A stretch of 6,105 bases of DNA, from assembly GCA_937894825.1 (NCBI GenBank), contig CALCQT010000404.1:1-6105 (forward strand), in the 5' to 3' direction. This stretch comes from an uncultured Anaerolineaceae bacterium (GTDB taxonomy: Bacteria > Chloroflexota > Anaerolineae > Anaerolineales > Anaerolineaceae). A program made the position numbers and the translations under genes. Shown piece after piece: positions 1 to 4,910 of this stretch. Under the pieces are notes generated by a model that worked only from the letters and a program-made list of their open reading frames with translations, was not told the DNA's origin and ran no database searches. Position 1 is the first letter of the stretch. Each line of letters begins with the position of its first letter.

Positions 1-701
1 ACCGCCTTTGCCTCGGACAAAGTCTTGCCGATCAGCAACGCTTCCAGGTCGTGGAAGCGCAGAATCGTGTCCGCAACAGACCCGAAAGCTGCCGAACAGC
101 GGGTGATGACGCCGGCTTCACTCCCGAATAACCCGGCAAACGCAACCCGTGAAATCGCCAGCGCCTTGCGCGCGCCAACTTTCTGATAATAATAGTTGTC
201 CCAGCCTTTTTTTGGCAGCAGGATTTCAACCAGCAGCTCATCCTTTCGCAGAACCGTTTCTCCGCGGCCGACATAAAAATCTTCAATCGGAATAATCCGC
301 TCGCCCTGGCTGCTGCACAAACGCAGTTTTGCGTCGCCAACATAAAAAATAAGCGCACTGTCAGCCTTTGGAGAAGCATTGCAAAGGTTTCCGCCCGCGG
401 TGCCCAAATTTCGAATTGCCGGCGCCGCCAGAAAATCAATCGCGTCTTTCAAAATCTCAGGGATGGCCGGATGCCTGGAAATTTCGGTATAGGTGCAGGC
501 TGCGCCAATGCGGATCGTTTCCGCATTGACCGTGATCTGCCGCAATTCAGGAATTTTGTTCAGGAAAAGAAAAACCGCGCCCGCTTCAGGATGAATCATC
601 AAGTCGGTACCGCCGGCGTAGGGCACAACATCCTGTTCGGCCCGGATCCGTAAAGCTTCCGCTAAATCATGCACCATGTATCCATTGGCAAAGGCTACCA
701 T
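1..701 (-). CDS. Molybdenum-hydroxylase FAD-binding subunit (xanthine dehydrogenase-type), 3' end outside window
   Basis: This is the FAD subunit of a three-part molybdenum hydroxylase. The flavin passes electrons from the 2Fe-2S subunit to NAD or another acceptor, in the cytoplasm. 233 codons are visible, with no stop before the left edge; the family is usually about 280-295 residues, so roughly 50 are missing. The FAD pyrophosphate-binding loop AGGTDL is at residues 29-34. The second family motif, RNLGTAGGNLCNASPKAD, spans about 97-114. A KxGxRxAxxIS-like stretch (KVGARKALAIS) lies near 174-184. The ATG at 701 has a strong GGGAGGG ribosome-binding site at 711-717, nine bases upstream and inside the preceding gene. 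The 7-nt overlap with the 2Fe-2S gene implies translational coupling. The substrate cannot be told from this subunit: xanthine or another purine is likeliest, and nicotinate or an aldehyde is possible. The catalytic molybdopterin subunit is expected to the left. Confidence 0.92.
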   Translation of the reverse strand, partial: MVAFANGYMVHDLAEALRIRAEQDVVPYAGGTDLMIHPEAGAVFLFLNKIPELRQITVNAETIRIGAACTYTEISRHPAIPEILKDAIDFLAAPAIRNLGTAGGNLCNASPKADSALIFYVGDAKLRLCSSQGERIIPIEDFYVGRGETVLRKDELLVEILLPKKGWDNYYYQKVGARKALAISRVAFAGLFGSEAGVITRCSAAFGSVADTILRFHDLEALLIGKTLSEAKA

Positions 702-1171
702 AAACCTTTTCCCTCCCTGGCCGCAATTTTTACCGCATTAACGATCGCGTTATATCCGGTACAGCGGCAAAGATTTCCCGAAATCCCCTGGCGGATCTCG
801 TCATCCGTCGGATTAGGATTGTGCGCCAGAAGCGCTTCACAGGCCAGCACCATGCCGGGAATACAAAATCCGCACTGGACAGCGCTGGTTTCAGCATAAG
901 CATCAGAAAGCGCCGTATATCGTTGGGTCTGACTGTATCCCTCAATCGTCATGACCTCGCTGCCCGCAACACTGCCAAGCGCCACCATGCAGGAATTTGC
1001 CAATTCCCCGTCAATCAACACGGCGCAGGCTCCGCATTCGCCTTCTTTACAGCCGCATTTTACACCTGTGAGCGTGAAATCTTCTCTCAAGACATCCAGG
1101 AGGCGCTCCGTTGCGTTCCGGTCCGATTTCGCGGGTTCGCCGTTAAGAATAAAAGTTATTGGTTCACTCAT
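695..1171 (-). CDS. Molybdenum-hydroxylase 2Fe-2S subunit (xanthine dehydrogenase-type small subunit)
   Basis: This is the iron-sulfur subunit, which carries electrons from the molybdenum centre to FAD. It has 158 residues, the usual size. The N-terminal plant-ferredoxin-type cluster is bound by C41, C46, C49 (GCKEGECGAC) and C61. The C-terminal helical domain holds the second cluster through C100 and C103 (QCGFCIPGM) and C135 and C137 (NLCRCTGY). All eight ligands are present, and C39 is an extra cysteine. The ATG at 1171 has the ribosome-binding site AGGAAGGA at 1181-1188, nine bases away. It is the first gene of its operon and its TAG stop overlaps the FAD-subunit start. A strong promoter lies about 150 bases upstream. 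The order FeS-FAD-(Mo) differs from the Mo-FAD-FeS order of E. coli xdhABC. The substrate is not assignable from this subunit. The family assignment is near certain. Confidence 0.95.
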   Translation of the reverse strand: MSEPITFILNGEPAKSDRNATERLLDVLREDFTLTGVKCGCKEGECGACAVLIDGELANSCMVALGSVAGSEVMTIEGYSQTQRYTALSDAYAETSAVQCGFCIPGMVLACEALLAHNPNPTDDEIRQGISGNLCRCTGYNAIVNAVKIAAREGKGLW

Positions 1172-1323
1172 CTTCTGTTATCCTTCCTGAACCAGTCCCA
1201 AAGCGGTTCAATTTAAGAAGTTTATCTTTGAATCATCCACAATAAAGAAATTGATCCGAAATTCGCCGCCGGAAAGACACTGTTCCATAAAGAACGCGAG
1301 TGCGGCATCGCGGATTACTGCTG
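1172..1323 (-). other. Long 5' leader of the Mo-hydroxylase operon, with a coding-like open frame
   Basis: The predicted transcript starts near 1317, so about 146 bases precede the 2Fe-2S gene. One minus-strand frame is open from 1324 to a TGA at 1208-1210 and reads like protein (…VIRDAALAFFMEQC… ending …VDDSKINFLN). It contains an ATG at 1288, giving a possible 26-residue peptide, but I see no ribosome-binding site before it. A second frame gives a 28-residue peptide starting with MPHSRS. A small inverted repeat (GAACC/GGTTC, 1189-1209) touches the ribosome-binding site of the operon's first gene. I do not recognise a known riboswitch. It may be the tail of a lost gene, a leader peptide or chance. 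Confidence 0.35.
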
Positions 1324-1352
1324 ATTATTCTATGGGAAAAAAAATTTGTCAA
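1324..1352 (-). promoter_or_regulatory. Promoter of the Mo-hydroxylase operon
   Basis: On the minus strand a perfect -35 box TTGACA (1347-1352) is followed by a 17-base spacer and a -10 box AATAAT (1324-1329, five of six matches). The predicted start of transcription is near 1317. The spacer contains a run of eight T (plus-strand A at 1337-1344), so its length could change by slippage. The promoter lies in AT-rich DNA between the kinase gene and the 2Fe-2S gene and points toward the latter. Confidence 0.8.
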
Positions 1353-1381
1353 TATTTATTCAGACACTATTTTTTCCTAAG

Positions 1382-1392
1382 TTGTCGGACAA
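1382..1392. promoter_or_regulatory. Palindrome TTGTC-G-GACAA, candidate operator upstream of the Mo-hydroxylase promoter
   Basis: TTGTCGGACAA is a perfect 11-bp palindrome lying 30 bp upstream of the -35 box. The same half-site recurs around that box as TGTC (1347-1350, part of the -35 hexamer complement) and GACA (1363-1366). Repeated TGTC/GACA half-sites in this layout suggest a regulator binding site, perhaps an activator or a repressor responding to substrate. No regulator gene in the window is obviously linked to it. The stem is too short and has too small a loop to be a terminator of the kinase gene. Confidence 0.4.
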
Positions 1393-1456
1393 ATGTAATA
1401 TCCTGCTATTCTCAACAATAATCGGTTTGAAGCGCAAGCCATTCAAGCATTCACAT

Positions 1457-2083
1457 TCATTCCAGACAGGAGCGAACCCGGGCGGCCACCAGGTCCAGGG
1501 CAATTTTGTTCCGCCCGCCTCTGGGAATGATAATATCCGCATAGCGTTTGGAAGGTTCAATAAACGCTTCATGCATCGGACGCACTTCACGCAGATATTG
1601 TTCGTACACCGAATCGACCGTCCGTCCGCGTTCTTCGATATCCCGCTTCAGACGGCGCATAAAACGAATATCCGTATCCGTATCCACATAGATTTTTACA
1701 TCCAGAATATCCCGTAAATCGCTGATCGCCAGAATCAACAGCCCTTCGATAATAATGACCGGCTGAGGCAAAACATGCACGACCTCAGGCAGTCGAATGT
1801 AATCTGTGAAGCTGTAAACCGGGATGTCGACACTCTGCCCTTTTTTCAACTTGAGAATATGCGCGATCATCAGTTCGGTTTCCAGTGCGTCCGGATGATC
1901 AAAATTCTGTCGCACGCGCTCGTCGAATGGCAGGTTTTTTAAGTCGCGGTAGTACGAGTCATGTGAAATATAAATTACCCGATCCGTATGCAGCCGAGCC
2001 ACCAATTCCTCCGCAAAAGTTGTTTTTCCGGAAGCTGTTCCGCCCGCGATCCCTATTGTGATTGGTGTATTGCTCTTTGTCAT
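1457..2083 (-). CDS. udk: Uridine/cytidine kinase, possibly cytidine-restricted
   Basis: This enzyme phosphorylates a pyrimidine ribonucleoside to its 5'-monophosphate with ATP or GTP, in cytoplasmic salvage. With the ATG at 2083 it has 208 residues, the family length. The Walker A loop GGTASGKTT is at 14-22. The catalytic-acid motif DSYYRD is at 42-47 and NFDHPDA at 60-66. The lid arginines RRLKRD (143-148) and RGR (152-154) follow, then EPSKRYAD (176-183) and PRGG (187-190). The base-recognition motif, normally Y-x-x-x-x-H-x-R, reads YSFTDYIR (90-97) with Tyr95 replacing His. In Thermus thermophilus the same Tyr restricts the enzyme to cytidine. An upstream in-frame ATG at 2098 lies three bases after the phosphatase stop, but its AGGGG directly abuts it. 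The family N-terminus favours 2083, although 2098 remains possible. It is probably co-transcribed with the phosphatase. Confidence 0.93.
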   Translation of the reverse strand: MTKSNTPITIGIAGGTASGKTTFAEELVARLHTDRVIYISHDSYYRDLKNLPFDERVRQNFDHPDALETELMIAHILKLKKGQSVDIPVYSFTDYIRLPEVVHVLPQPVIIIEGLLILAISDLRDILDVKIYVDTDTDIRFMRRLKRDIEERGRTVDSVYEQYLREVRPMHEAFIEPSKRYADIIIPRGGRNKIALDLVAARVRSCLE

Positions 2084-2101
2084 GTATAGAATCGCCATCC
2101 C

Positions 2102-2734
2102 CTATTCGGATTCAGGAAAAATGAAATATGAGGAGACATCTGTTCGGGCCGGCAAATGAATGCCGTTCAGTCCGGCCGCAATGGCCGCGTTTATATTCGC
2201 CTCGATATCATCGATAAAAACGGATCGATCCGGATCCAAATCAAATGTCTCAATCAACAGCCGATAAATTGCAGGGTCCGGCTTAACCAGATGATGTTCG
2301 GATGAAATGATGAATCCATCAAATTCTGACAAAAACACATTTCTTTTTTGTTCGATCCTGAAGACATCAAGCGCAAAATTAGATAAAACATAAATCTTTG
2401 TCCCTGTTTCTATGATCCGATAGAGCGCAGCAACATTTTCAGGAATCGCATTGAAATGATAGGGCCATTCGCGGATAAATTCAGTTATTTCTTTCCTCAA
2501 AAACGGTTCTTTGCTGACCGCAATGTCAATCAGATCCGCACTCGTGATCGTACCGCGGTCCAATTCCGTCCAGGTTTCCAAATCCTCAAAAAGGACTGCC
2601 GCGATCCGGTCGTGCAGATCCGGAGAAATTCCGATTTCGCCAAGAATTCTCCTGGGTGAATAATCCAAAAGAACATTCCCCAAATCAAATATGACTGCAT
2701 CCATCGGTTTCCGGTTTTCTTTAAGATATATCAT
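2102..2734 (-). CDS. HAD-superfamily hydrolase (subfamily IA, YihX-like sugar/nucleotide phosphatase)
   Basis: This is a cytoplasmic phosphatase of the haloacid dehalogenase fold, 210 residues. Motif I is FDLGNVLLD, with nucleophile Asp17. The usual second Asp is Gly, as in the IA variant-3 group that includes YihX (glucose-1-phosphate phosphatase). Motif II is LSN (Ser118, Asn119), motif III is VKPDP (Lys151) and motif IV is IDD (Asp175, Asp176). An alpha-helical cap fills about residues 25-100. The ATG at 2734 is preceded by AAGGA at 2743-2747 with an eight-base gap. The inner ATG at 2704 lacks a ribosome-binding site, so the longer form is chosen. The stop lies 3 to 18 bases before the kinase start, so the two form an operon. 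By context it may act on a nucleotide or sugar phosphate, but the substrate cannot be read from sequence. Confidence 0.88.
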   Translation of the reverse strand: MIYLKENRKPMDAVIFDLGNVLLDYSPRRILGEIGISPDLHDRIAAVLFEDLETWTELDRGTITSADLIDIAVSKEPFLRKEITEFIREWPYHFNAIPENVAALYRIIETGTKIYVLSNFALDVFRIEQKRNVFLSEFDGFIISSEHHLVKPDPAIYRLLIETFDLDPDRSVFIDDIEANINAAIAAGLNGIHLPARTDVSSYFIFPESE

Positions 2735-2785
2735 TCACAGCATCCTTTTTTTGTTTTCAACAGATTTCTCAACGCTTATGGAAGG

Positions 2786-2801
2786 TCCTTATTTAAAAGG
2801 A
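2786..2801. repeat. Inverted repeat TCCTT-N6-AAGGA upstream of the phosphatase-kinase unit
   Basis: Five-base arms TCCTT (2786-2790) and AAGGA (2797-2801) flank an AT-rich centre. It sits in the 109-bp gap between the small membrane-protein gene and the phosphatase gene. It may be an operator for the phosphatase-kinase unit. It lacks a T-run, so it is a poor terminator. I could not identify a convincing -10/-35 pair here. Confidence 0.25.
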
Positions 2802-2843
2802 ACACCCTGGTCCAATATCACTTGCTTAAATGTCAAATTGCTT

Positions 2844-3071
2844 TCATTTTTTCCGGATGAGGTTCGGAAGGATTAAAAGCAACAACCCGCATCCGATCAG
2901 TACCAGCACAATCACCAGCATCATCCAATCTGCATCCGAAACCGGTTTTTTTAAAATCGTTGGCAGATTAAACAGTCCGGCAGCCAACAGAACAATCGCG
3001 AACAGCAATGAAGGTTCCATTCTCTTCGGCGGTTCTGATTCAGGGCCTATCTCATTATGATTTTCATTCAT
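2844..3071 (-). CDS. Small two-helix membrane protein, unknown function
   Basis: The protein has 75 residues from the ATG at 3071; a GTG two codons earlier at 3077 is an alternative. A hydrophilic, Glu/Pro-rich N-terminus (about 1-19) is followed by a hydrophobic helix near 20-39, a short polar loop with KK and DAD (about 41-49), and a strongly hydrophobic second helix near 50-70 rich in Leu, Val and Ile. It ends in a basic IRKK tail. This predicts a hairpin integral membrane protein with the basic tail in the cytoplasm. I recognise no family. The ribosome-binding site is weak (AAGTGA just before the start), and an upstream hairpin at 3095-3109 may affect expression. Coding status is supported by coherent membrane topology rather than homology. 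It follows the zinc-ribbon membrane protein gene, but a terminator lies between them. Confidence 0.68.
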   Translation of the reverse strand: MNENHNEIGPESEPPKRMEPSLLFAIVLLAAGLFNLPTILKKPVSDADWMMLVIVLVLIGCGLLLLILPNLIRKK

Positions 3072-3094
3072 TATCACTTAATTATGCAGCAAAA

Positions 3095-3109
3095 TCCCGG
3101 AAACCGGGA
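3095..3109 (-). terminator. Short hairpin TCCCGG-loop-CCGGGA
   Basis: A six-base-pair GC-rich stem with a three-base loop lies upstream of the small membrane-protein gene. On the minus strand it is followed by ATTTTGC, only a weak T-run. It could be a second, weak terminator behind the zinc-ribbon gene or a structure in the leader of the small gene. Confidence 0.35.
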
Positions 3110-3136
3110 AAGCGTAATACTTTCAATATGAATTTG

Positions 3137-3162
3137 AAAAATCGGCCGTGCACACGGCTTTT
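3137..3162 (-). terminator. Intrinsic terminator of the zinc-ribbon membrane protein gene
   Basis: On the minus strand the stem GCCGT-GTGC-ACGGC (3145-3158) is followed after three bases by a run of five T (3137-3141). It starts 17 bases past the stop codon. On the other strand the same hairpin is followed by four T, so it may work weakly in both directions. It separates the zinc-ribbon gene from the small membrane-protein gene downstream. Confidence 0.65.
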
Positions 3163-3174
3163 CGGAACACAATC

Positions 3175-3795
3175 TCAATCGGAGCGGTCCGAAGAAGACG
3201 TCTGAGCATCAGAATCAGCCTGCGGCTGTGTGTCATCCACAGACTTATAAGAATCCGGATCCAAATCGATGACCTTCTCCGGGTCGGAAACAGGTTCGGC
3301 AATTTCAATCGGTTCATTCTCAACAAAAGTGTCCTGTTGTTTTTCTTTTCGTTTATCCAGATATTCTTTCAGGAGCGGCCAAGCCATCAGACAACCCGCA
3401 ATGAGATAGATAATATTGCTGAGCACAGACAGGCGGCGCTCCTGAACATCCTCTAATTGAAAGGAGCGCGGAATTTCGGTTACGGAGACAACGATTAAAT
3501 AAATCCCCATCCCGCGCATTGCATAGGTGAAACCACGTCCCTTTTTTTTCTCTTTCGGTTCCTGTTCCCTTGGATTCGCTCCATCCGCCACAGGCAGCGC
3601 AGCAACCGGATTCGCCGATTCAGCCGTGTCCGAAAAATCCTGTCCCTCCGGATTGGATGGCAGCGCATCCGGCGATACGGCGTCCGGGCGCAACGGCATC
3701 CCGCAAAAAGAACAGTTCGTCAGCCCCTCGTTATTGGGCTCCAGACAATTCGGACAAATTTGCTGAGTTTCTCCTGATTTTTGGCTTTCTTCCAT
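3175..3795 (-). CDS. Zinc-ribbon protein with two transmembrane helices and acidic tail, unknown function
   Basis: The protein has 206 residues from the ATG at 3795. A zinc ribbon sits at the N-terminus with CPNC (14-17) and CSFC (28-31), a Cx2C-x10-Cx2C metal site. A low-complexity Pro/Ala/Asp/Ser linker follows to about 78, then a basic patch EKKKGRG near 82-88. Two hydrophobic helices lie near 90-109 and 123-143. A basic KEYLDKRKEK segment comes next, and the last 50 residues are strongly acidic (Asp, Glu, Ser). The expected topology has both ends in the cytoplasm. Such zinc-ribbon membrane proteins are common and mostly uncharacterised. I recognise no specific family and propose no function. 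The ATG is preceded by GGAG with an eight-base gap. A TTG one codon upstream is possible but unnecessary. The start overlaps the stop of a mini-ORF (TGATG), so translation may be coupled. Confidence 0.82.
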   Translation of the reverse strand: MEESQKSGETQQICPNCLEPNNEGLTNCSFCGMPLRPDAVSPDALPSNPEGQDFSDTAESANPVAALPVADGANPREQEPKEKKKGRGFTYAMRGMGIYLIVVSVTEIPRSFQLEDVQERRLSVLSNIIYLIAGCLMAWPLLKEYLDKRKEKQQDTFVENEPIEIAEPVSDPEKVIDLDPDSYKSVDDTQPQADSDAQTSSSDRSD

Positions 3796-3827
3796 CAATT
3801 ATTCTCCATTTTAGGTATTTGAAGCAT
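3795..3827 (-). CDS. Ten-residue mini-ORF translationally coupled to the zinc-ribbon gene
   Basis: An ATG at 3827 follows a consensus AGGAG (3836-3840) at the ideal gap of eight bases, a better site than that of the zinc-ribbon gene itself. It encodes MLQIPKMENN and its TGA shares one base with the downstream ATG (TGATG), a typical termination-reinitiation junction. The two frames differ, so it is not a longer N-terminus of the zinc-ribbon protein. It may be a coupling leader, or the relic of an older start with an indel. The ribosome-binding site lies within a small inverted repeat (GAGA/TCTC). Evidence is by layout only. Confidence 0.4.
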   Translation of the reverse strand: MLQIPKMENN

Positions 3828-3911
3828 GAGAGAATCTCCTATACTTCGAAAGGTTCCGCTGTTATCTCCACAATGATCGCACAACGGGAATTTTTTGCAT
3901 TCGCCTGCCGC

Positions 3912-4589
3912 TTACCGTAAACGAATAGTATCTTTCGTCAGCGGATAAGTAATCGGTTCATCTTCTTCAATTTCAGGAAATCTCGGAATAGCCTCATAAA
4001 AGCGGTTGTCGGTATGATCATCATTGATTTTTGAAACTTCACCGACCAGCACTTTGCCTTCTCCCCAGAAGCTATGATACAACTTTTGCGGCAGGGTGAC
4101 GCTTTGCCCCGGATTCAGTGCCAGAATACCGCCGGCCGGGAGCAGGCGCTTGATCCCATCCACATATACGATAACCGGATTTTCCCTGTCAAGGTCTTCT
4201 TCCGCTGTGGCGTTATAGAACTGCAAGAGCAGCGTTCCGCCGCCGCGATTGATGATATCTTCCACTTTATCCCAATGGAAATGCTGCAGACAGACCTGCC
4301 CATCGTCCACAATCATGATCTTCTCGCAATACGGTTTTTCATATCCGGCTTCAGCCGTAGCACCGTTGCGGACCGTAAACAGAAGCAGCCCTTTTTTCCG
4401 AAAGTCGCCTAACCCAAAATCGGTAATGTCCCAGCCAAGTTCCTGATGAAGGATTTCATGAATTTCTTCTTTATCCTTTCTCTGCCAGATATCCCAATCC
4501 CAGGAAGCCCACTCCGGAAGATAAAAACTATTTTGACGAAAGAAATCTTCGCCGTCGCGGATAATCTGATTAATCTCTGAGCGTTTCAT
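3912..4589 (-). CDS. D-lyxose isomerase (D-lyxose ketol-isomerase)
   Basis: This enzyme interconverts D-lyxose and D-xylulose (often also D-mannose and D-fructose) in the cytoplasm, feeding xylulose kinase and the pentose phosphate pathway. It is a metal-dependent cupin. With the ATG at 4589 it has 225 residues and begins MKRSEINQII, typical of the family. The metal site is HFHWDKVED (His103, His105, Glu110) plus His172 in LYHSFWGEG, matching the Mn ligands of known enzymes. The Trp-rich N-terminal stretch LPEWASWDWDIW (24-35) and the GEVSKINDDHTDNRF stretch (183-197) are also family-like. The frame opens further upstream to 4664, but that would run through the promoter. GGAG just upstream of 4589 with a six- to seven-base gap supports the start. 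It is divergent from a LacI-type regulator gene, which likely controls it. Confidence 0.93.
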   Translation of the reverse strand: MKRSEINQIIRDGEDFFRQNSFYLPEWASWDWDIWQRKDKEEIHEILHQELGWDITDFGLGDFRKKGLLLFTVRNGATAEAGYEKPYCEKIMIVDDGQVCLQHFHWDKVEDIINRGGGTLLLQFYNATAEEDLDRENPVIVYVDGIKRLLPAGGILALNPGQSVTLPQKLYHSFWGEGKVLVGEVSKINDDHTDNRFYEAIPRFPEIEEDEPITYPLTKDTIRLR

Positions 4590-4635
4590 TTTTATCTCCA
4601 ACATCCGAATCAACATCCAATTTGAATTGTCATAA

Positions 4636-4664
4636 ATCATACTTTCGATGAAAGAAAAAATCAA
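4636..4664 (-). promoter_or_regulatory. Promoter of D-lyxose isomerase
   Basis: On the minus strand the -35 box is TTGATT (4659-4664), the spacer is 17 bases and the -10 box is TATGAT (4636-4641, five of six matches). Transcription should start near 4629, giving a 40-base leader before the ATG at 4589. The spacer contains a palindrome, CTTTC-GAT-GAAAG (4642-4654), an ideal position for a repressor. Confidence 0.72.
4642..4654. promoter_or_regulatory. Palindrome CTTTC-GAT-GAAAG in the isomerase promoter spacer, candidate operator
   Basis: A perfect 13-bp inverted repeat with five-base arms lies between the -35 and -10 boxes of the isomerase promoter. A protein bound here would block RNA polymerase. 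It does not resemble the 6057-6084 palindrome, so the same regulator need not bind both. Confidence 0.4.
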
Positions 4665-4783
4665 CCGTTCGATCCGGCGTATCTTTTTCCCGAATTACCG
4701 ATGGACGGTACGATGACAACCCAAAATCCAACAGGATGGTTCCATTCTAACGTTCTTATCCATTTTACATCCCCTGCCATATA

Positions 4784-4812
4784 TTCACGTGCCGGAAATT
4801 TTCGAATATACT
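4784..4812 (+). promoter_or_regulatory. Promoter of the LacI-type regulator gene
   Basis: A -35-like TTCACG (4784-4789) is followed by a 17-base spacer and TATACT (4807-4812, five of six matches). Transcription should start near 4819, leaving a leader of about 92 bases. An inverted repeat TATATTC (4780-4786) / GAATATA (4804-4810) spans the promoter, and a CACGTG hexamer (4786-4791) overlaps the -35 box; both could serve autoregulation. Confidence 0.6.
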
Positions 4813-4910
4813 ATGGTAAAAAGCAGCGAATGCCAGGAAGCAATGGTTTTATGAGTTTTCAGTACTTCTGCTCGGGTTTGCGCTATTAATAATGACGAAA
4901 GCAAGCAAAA

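Larger units (their letters stand above)
4590..4910. promoter_or_regulatory. Divergent control region between D-lyxose isomerase and LacI-type regulator
   Basis: The 321-bp gap holds a leftward promoter for the isomerase (4636-4664) and a rightward promoter for the regulator (4784-4812), roughly 120 bp apart. Candidate protein-binding palindromes sit on both promoters, at 4642-4654 and 4780-4810. A further inverted repeat, TACCG-ATGGA-CGGTA, is at 4696-4710, and a small ATCC/GGAT repeat is at 4726-4737. No conserved protein-coding frame is convincing here. Confidence 0.7.

Noticed and set aside
32..439. Long open frame on the minus strand, out of frame with the FAD subunit
   Set aside because: It is a shadow of the FAD-subunit gene, which carries the family motifs in another frame and reaches the left edge.
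821..1216. Plus-strand open frame of 131 codons opposite the 2Fe-2S gene
   Set aside because: It has no family motif; the opposite strand has all eight cluster cysteines and a good ribosome-binding site.
1440..1462. Four CATTC pentamers close together at the 3' end of the kinase gene
   Set aside because: Spacing is irregular (8, 6 and 4 bases) and it partly lies in coding sequence; no repeat array.
2831..2836. TTGACA on the minus strand upstream of the phosphatase gene
   Set aside because: No acceptable -10 box lies 16-18 bases downstream (the hexamer there is GGACCA), so I do not call a promoter.
3898..3912. Possible hairpin after the D-lyxose isomerase stop
   Set aside because: Only three-base pairing could be found and no T-run follows, so no terminator is called there.
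4590..4664. Longer N-terminus for D-lyxose isomerase starting at 4664
   Set aside because: The extension runs through the -35/-10 promoter and has no family similarity; GGAG just before 4589 and the family N-terminus MKRSEIN fix the start.
4701..4889. Plus-strand open frame of 62 codons upstream of the LacI-type gene
   Set aside because: Its composition is not protein-like, it has no ribosome-binding site, and it crosses the regulator's promoter and palindromes.
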